Origin: Actinoplanes couchii
GTDB lineage: Bacteria; Actinomycetota; Actinomycetes; Mycobacteriales; Micromonosporaceae
Reading direction: 5' to 3'
NCBI RefSeq assembly: GCF_016862075.1
Contig: NZ_BOMG01000063.1
Coordinates: 29,063-93,062, forward strand
DNA length: 64,000 nucleotides
Both the position numbers and the translations under genes were made by a program. The number at the start of each line of letters is the position of its first letter. Positions within the stretch are counted from its first letter, which is position 1. The notes beneath the pieces are model-generated. The model was given only the letters and a program-made list of their open reading frames with translations, was not told the origin of the DNA and ran no database searches. Shown here in pieces: positions 61,486-64,000 of this stretch.

Positions 61486-62151
61486 TCAGGGGTAGACCAG
61501 CACCTGGTCGTCGACGTCGAACTCGACCTCGTCGGTCACGTCGACCACACCTGGCACCAGGCGGACCATGCGCTCGGCGAACAACGCCGTAGACCATCGC
61601 TCGACCCGGCCGGTCAGTGTGACGGCGCCCCGCTCGACCCGGGCGGTGATCGTCGACCAGTTCTCGGCGAGCAGTGCCTCGGCGAGGGCCGCGGTCACGT
61701 CGGCGTGCAGGGCGTCGTCGGAGCGCTGGTGCTCCTTGAGCAGGTCACCGCGAGTGACGATGCCGGTCAGGCGGCCCAGGTCGTCCAGCACGGGGAGCTG
61801 CTTGACACCCGACTCGTTCATCCGCCGGGCCGCCGACCGCACACTCGTGGCCGCGAGGGCGATCACCGCGGGTGAGGTCATCAGCTCACCCGCCGTACGG
61901 CCGCGTGCCTTGCGGTGTTGTGACCTCCGGCGGCGCTCGAACCAGTGCGGACGCTCGGCGCCGACATACTCGATCTTCCGCAGTAGATCCGACTCGGACA
62001 CCATGCCGAGCACGTGCCGGTCGGCGTCGACCACGGGCACCGCGTTGATGTGGCGGGCCGACAGCAGATCGGCCACGTCCCGGTACGGGGTGTGCGGTCC
62101 GACGGAGACGACATCGCTGGTCATGACGTCGTTGACATGCCAAGTGTTCAT
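61486..62151 (-). CDS. CBS-CBS-BON domain protein
   Basis: 221 residues. Two CBS motifs (VSVGPHTPYRDVADLLSARH and AVPVVDADRHVLGMVSESDL; MTSPAVIALAATSVRSAARR and QLPVLDDLGRLTGIVTRGDL) bind adenine nucleotides. They are followed by a BON domain (ITARVERGAVTLTGRVERWS). This architecture is typical of dormancy- or hypoxia-induced actinobacterial proteins. It is transcribed away from a DosR-like box. Confidence 0.93.
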   Translation of the reverse strand: MNTWHVNDVMTSDVVSVGPHTPYRDVADLLSARHINAVPVVDADRHVLGMVSESDLLRKIEYVGAERPHWFERRRRSQHRKARGRTAGELMTSPAVIALAATSVRSAARRMNESGVKQLPVLDDLGRLTGIVTRGDLLKEHQRSDDALHADVTAALAEALLAENWSTITARVERGAVTLTGRVERWSTALFAERMVRLVPGVVDVTDEVEFDVDDQVLVYP

Positions 62152-62223
62152 CGTGATCCCTCGCTTCCGCCCTCGACGTTACGAGCGCGCCGGCGGGTCC
62201 GCCCAGAGACAAATGTCCTCAGC

Positions 62224-62245
62224 TTTTGCGGACTTTTGGCCTTAG
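62224..62245. promoter_or_regulatory. possible DosR/DevR-like box
   Basis: tttgcggactttTGGCCtta resembles the actinobacterial dormancy-regulator palindrome (GGGACT-WW-GTCCC type, here CGGAC-TTTT-GGCC). It lies in the divergent gap between the CBS-BON/Usp genes and the second DsbA gene. The match is partial. Confidence 0.35.
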
Positions 62246-62311
62246 TACTCGTGCCCGTTCTCCGCCAACCTGGACCGGACGGCAGGTGATCGGGCGGCTG
62301 GAGTGTGAGCG

Positions 62312-63061
62312 GTGGGCAAGCAGGCACGTAATCGGTCCAAGGACCTGCGCAAAGGCCAGGCGGCGATCGCCGGCCGGGGCGAGCCTAACCCGGTGATGAT
62401 CGGCGGTCTGGTGGTCATCGTGGCTCTGGTCGCGGCGATCGGCTTCATGGTGGTGCGGGCGGCCGGTGGGTCCGCCTCCGCCGCGTCCGGCCCCCTTGTC
62501 GTCCCCGCCGGCGCCACCGACGGCGCGCTGGTCACCGGGCAGGCGTCGGCGCCGGTCGAGCTGGAGATCTACCTCGACTACATGTGTCCTTACTGCGGCA
62601 ATTTCGAGCGGGCCAACAACGCCGAGATCGACAAGCTGGTCGCCGCCGGCACCGCCCGGGTGAAACTGCATCCGCTGAATTTCCTGGACCGGTTCTCCGA
62701 GGGCACCCGCTACTCGACCCGGGCGGCGAACGCGGTCGCCACCGTGGCCGACCGCGCGCCGGAGAAGCTGATGGCGCTGAACAAGGCGCTGTTCGACAAC
62801 CAGCCGGAGGAGGGCAGCGAGGGCCTGTCCGACAGCCGGATCGCCGAGCTGGCGCTGGCCGCCGGGGTTCCCCAGGCCGTCGTCGACGTGCTCGACGACG
62901 GGATCTTCTCGACCTGGGTGAACCGGTCCAACGACACCGCCTTCGAATCCGGCATCACCGGCACCCCCACGGTCAAGATCAATGGCCAGAAGTACGAGGG
63001 CGACCTCTACAACGCGGGCCCGCTCACCCAGGCGATCACGTCAGCGGCCGGCACATCATGA
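62312..63061 (+). CDS. second DsbA-like thiol-disulfide oxidoreductase
   Basis: 249 residues from GTG 62312. Basic N-terminus (GKQARNRSKDLRKGQAAIAG), membrane anchor MIGGLVVIVALVAAIGFMVV, thioredoxin-fold domain with active site DYMCPYCGNFER (CPYC) and cis-Pro loop TGTPTVKINGQKYEG. It belongs to the same family as the gene at 50798 but is clearly diverged. The CPYC dipeptide differs from the CEAC of the other copy, suggesting different redox strength. Confidence 0.93.
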   Translation: MGKQARNRSKDLRKGQAAIAGRGEPNPVMIGGLVVIVALVAAIGFMVVRAAGGSASAASGPLVVPAGATDGALVTGQASAPVELEIYLDYMCPYCGNFERANNAEIDKLVAAGTARVKLHPLNFLDRFSEGTRYSTRAANAVATVADRAPEKLMALNKALFDNQPEEGSEGLSDSRIAELALAAGVPQAVVDVLDDGIFSTWVNRSNDTAFESGITGTPTVKINGQKYEGDLYNAGPLTQAITSAAGTS

Positions 63062-63345
63062 CGGGCCTGGACAGCCGGCACCAAAGGCAGCCCCAGCCGG
63101 CCACGGTGCGACGGCCAGTCAGGGCGCGTCTGGCCACCGTGCCGCCAGACGTGGTGCGGCCAGACGCGGTGCGGCCGGCATCCGGTGCGCGATCGTCACC
63201 ACGGCGGCGTGCCACGGTGCGGCCAGCCACGGTGGAATGGTCGGTCACGTTGCGGCTGGCCACGGTGTTGAGGCCAGCCACGGCGCGATGGTCGGTCACG
63301 TTGCTGCTGGCAACGGCTGGCGGGCAGCCATGGGCCGGAGGTCTG
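63062..63345. repeat. imperfect repeats filling the gap between DsbA and VKOR
   Basis: The gap is made of ggccacggtgcg-like elements. A clear direct repeat of about 51 bp contains atggtcggtcacgttgc at 63237 and 63288. In the other DsbA-VKOR pair of this window the two genes overlap by 4 bp, so this spacer looks inserted or expanded. I see no gene in it. Confidence 0.75.
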
Positions 63346-63347
63346 CT

Positions 63348-63968
63348 GTGGTAGCGCGGCTGGCGGTGGTTCGGCGGCTGCGGCACTCGGACGGCTGGAT
63401 CTTCGGGACCATGCTGTTCTCGGCGTGCCTGAGTCTGATTGCGTCGTTCGTGCTGTCGATCGACGCGGTGGTGCTCGCCGCTGATCCTGGTACCGCCCTG
63501 TCCTGCGACATCAACGCGGTGATCAGCTGCGGCACGGTGGCTCAGTCCTGGCAGGCGCAGTTGTTCGGGTTTCCCAACGCGTTCCTGGGCCTGGTCGCTG
63601 AACCGGTGGTGATCACCATCGCGGTGGCCTGCCTGGGCGGGGTGCGGTTCCCGCGGTGGTTCATGTGCGCGGCCCAGGCCGTTTACACCCTCGGCGTGAT
63701 CTTCGCGTATTGGCTGTTCTACGAGGCGATGTTCCACATCGGCGCGTTGTGCCCCTGGTGCCTGCTGGTCACCGTCTCCACCACGCTGGTCTTCGCCACC
63801 CTGACCCACGTCAATCTGCGCGACGACAACCTGCCGTTGCCGTCCCGCTGGCGGATCCCACTGAAGGCAGCGATCGACGCAGACCTGGACGCGGTGCTGG
63901 TGACGATCTGGCTGTTGATCCTGGCCCTGCTGGTGGTCTCCCGCTACGGAAGCCAGTTGTTCTTTTGA
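63348..63968 (+). CDS. second VKOR-family membrane protein
   Basis: 206 residues. GTG 63348 is preferred because CCGGAGG lies 6 bases upstream; ATG 63330 is the alternative. Reading further upstream enters the repeat tract. Membrane helices include GTMLFSACLSLIASFVLSI and VYTLGVIFAYWLFYEAM. Catalytic cysteines are in LSCDINAVISCGTVAQSW and ALCPWCLLVT (CPWC). It recycles the adjacent DsbA protein. Confidence 0.92.
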   Translation: MVARLAVVRRLRHSDGWIFGTMLFSACLSLIASFVLSIDAVVLAADPGTALSCDINAVISCGTVAQSWQAQLFGFPNAFLGLVAEPVVITIAVACLGGVRFPRWFMCAAQAVYTLGVIFAYWLFYEAMFHIGALCPWCLLVTVSTTLVFATLTHVNLRDDNLPLPSRWRIPLKAAIDADLDAVLVTIWLLILALLVVSRYGSQLFF

Positions 63969-64000
63969 CCTCTCTCCGCCCTAACGGACGGGGATTCCGG

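Overview
This 64 kb window comes from a very GC-rich actinobacterium. Gene content and style suggest Micromonosporaceae, most likely an Actinoplanes-like genus: SARP/AfsR regulator, DUF574 methyltransferase, pRiA4b ORF-3-like protein, many c-di-GMP enzymes, an MCP, GTG/TTG starts and 4-bp gene overlaps. The genus is an inference; no rRNA or marker gene is present. I see no tRNA, rRNA, CRISPR array, insertion sequence or prophage.

Layout. 1-3.2 kb: end of a DUF916-type surface protein, a HEAT-repeat protein and a DUF574 methyltransferase. 3.2-9.6 kb: plant-sugar locus with GH51 arabinofuranosidase diverging from a BadF-type sugar kinase and a GH2 beta-galactosidase, closed by a decayed AraC regulator. 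9.7-20 kb: orphan CoxM-like FAD protein, pRiA4b ORF-3 protein, AfsR/SARP regulator, secreted FG-GAP protein and two diguanylate cyclases. 20.1-25.4 kb: a Pls/PosA-type single-module NRPS (poly-epsilon-lysine synthetase architecture) overlapping an M1 metallopeptidase. 25.4-31.9 kb: Ser/Thr kinase with a ricin-like ectodomain, DUF6461 protein, GH43 enzyme, a sigma factor bracketed by two paralogous envelope proteins, and a MerR regulator.

32-35.7 kb is the most unusual part. An MTA/SAH-nucleosidase-like enzyme overlaps a four-TM protein. The two share a 19-residue tag, at the C-terminus of the first and the N-terminus of the second. A Nudix/winged-helix protein diverges from them. This looks like an effector-plus-partner conflict or cell-death module of the kind wired by short homotypic (amyloid/RHIM-like) motifs.

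35.8-48.3 kb: LURP-one protein, CAP protein, MarR/FUSC pair, APH plus NTase-ASCH pair, LysR/beta-hydroxyacid dehydrogenase pair, a four-domain RNA-end-processing protein (MJ1316-EEP-2H-nucleotidyltransferase), STAS protein and secreted lipase. 48.4-64 kb: transglycosylase-like membrane protein, GntR unit, two DsbA-VKOR disulfide-forming pairs, MCP, DivIVA-like protein, two GGDEF-EAL proteins, CHASE histidine kinase, a broken universal stress protein and a CBS-BON protein.

A second theme is short tandem repeats, many of them copies of the last bases of the upstream gene. They fill 3' flanks and sometimes enter genes (beta-galactosidase, AraC pseudogene, RNA-processing protein, stress-protein remnant). 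This suggests active local slippage duplication.
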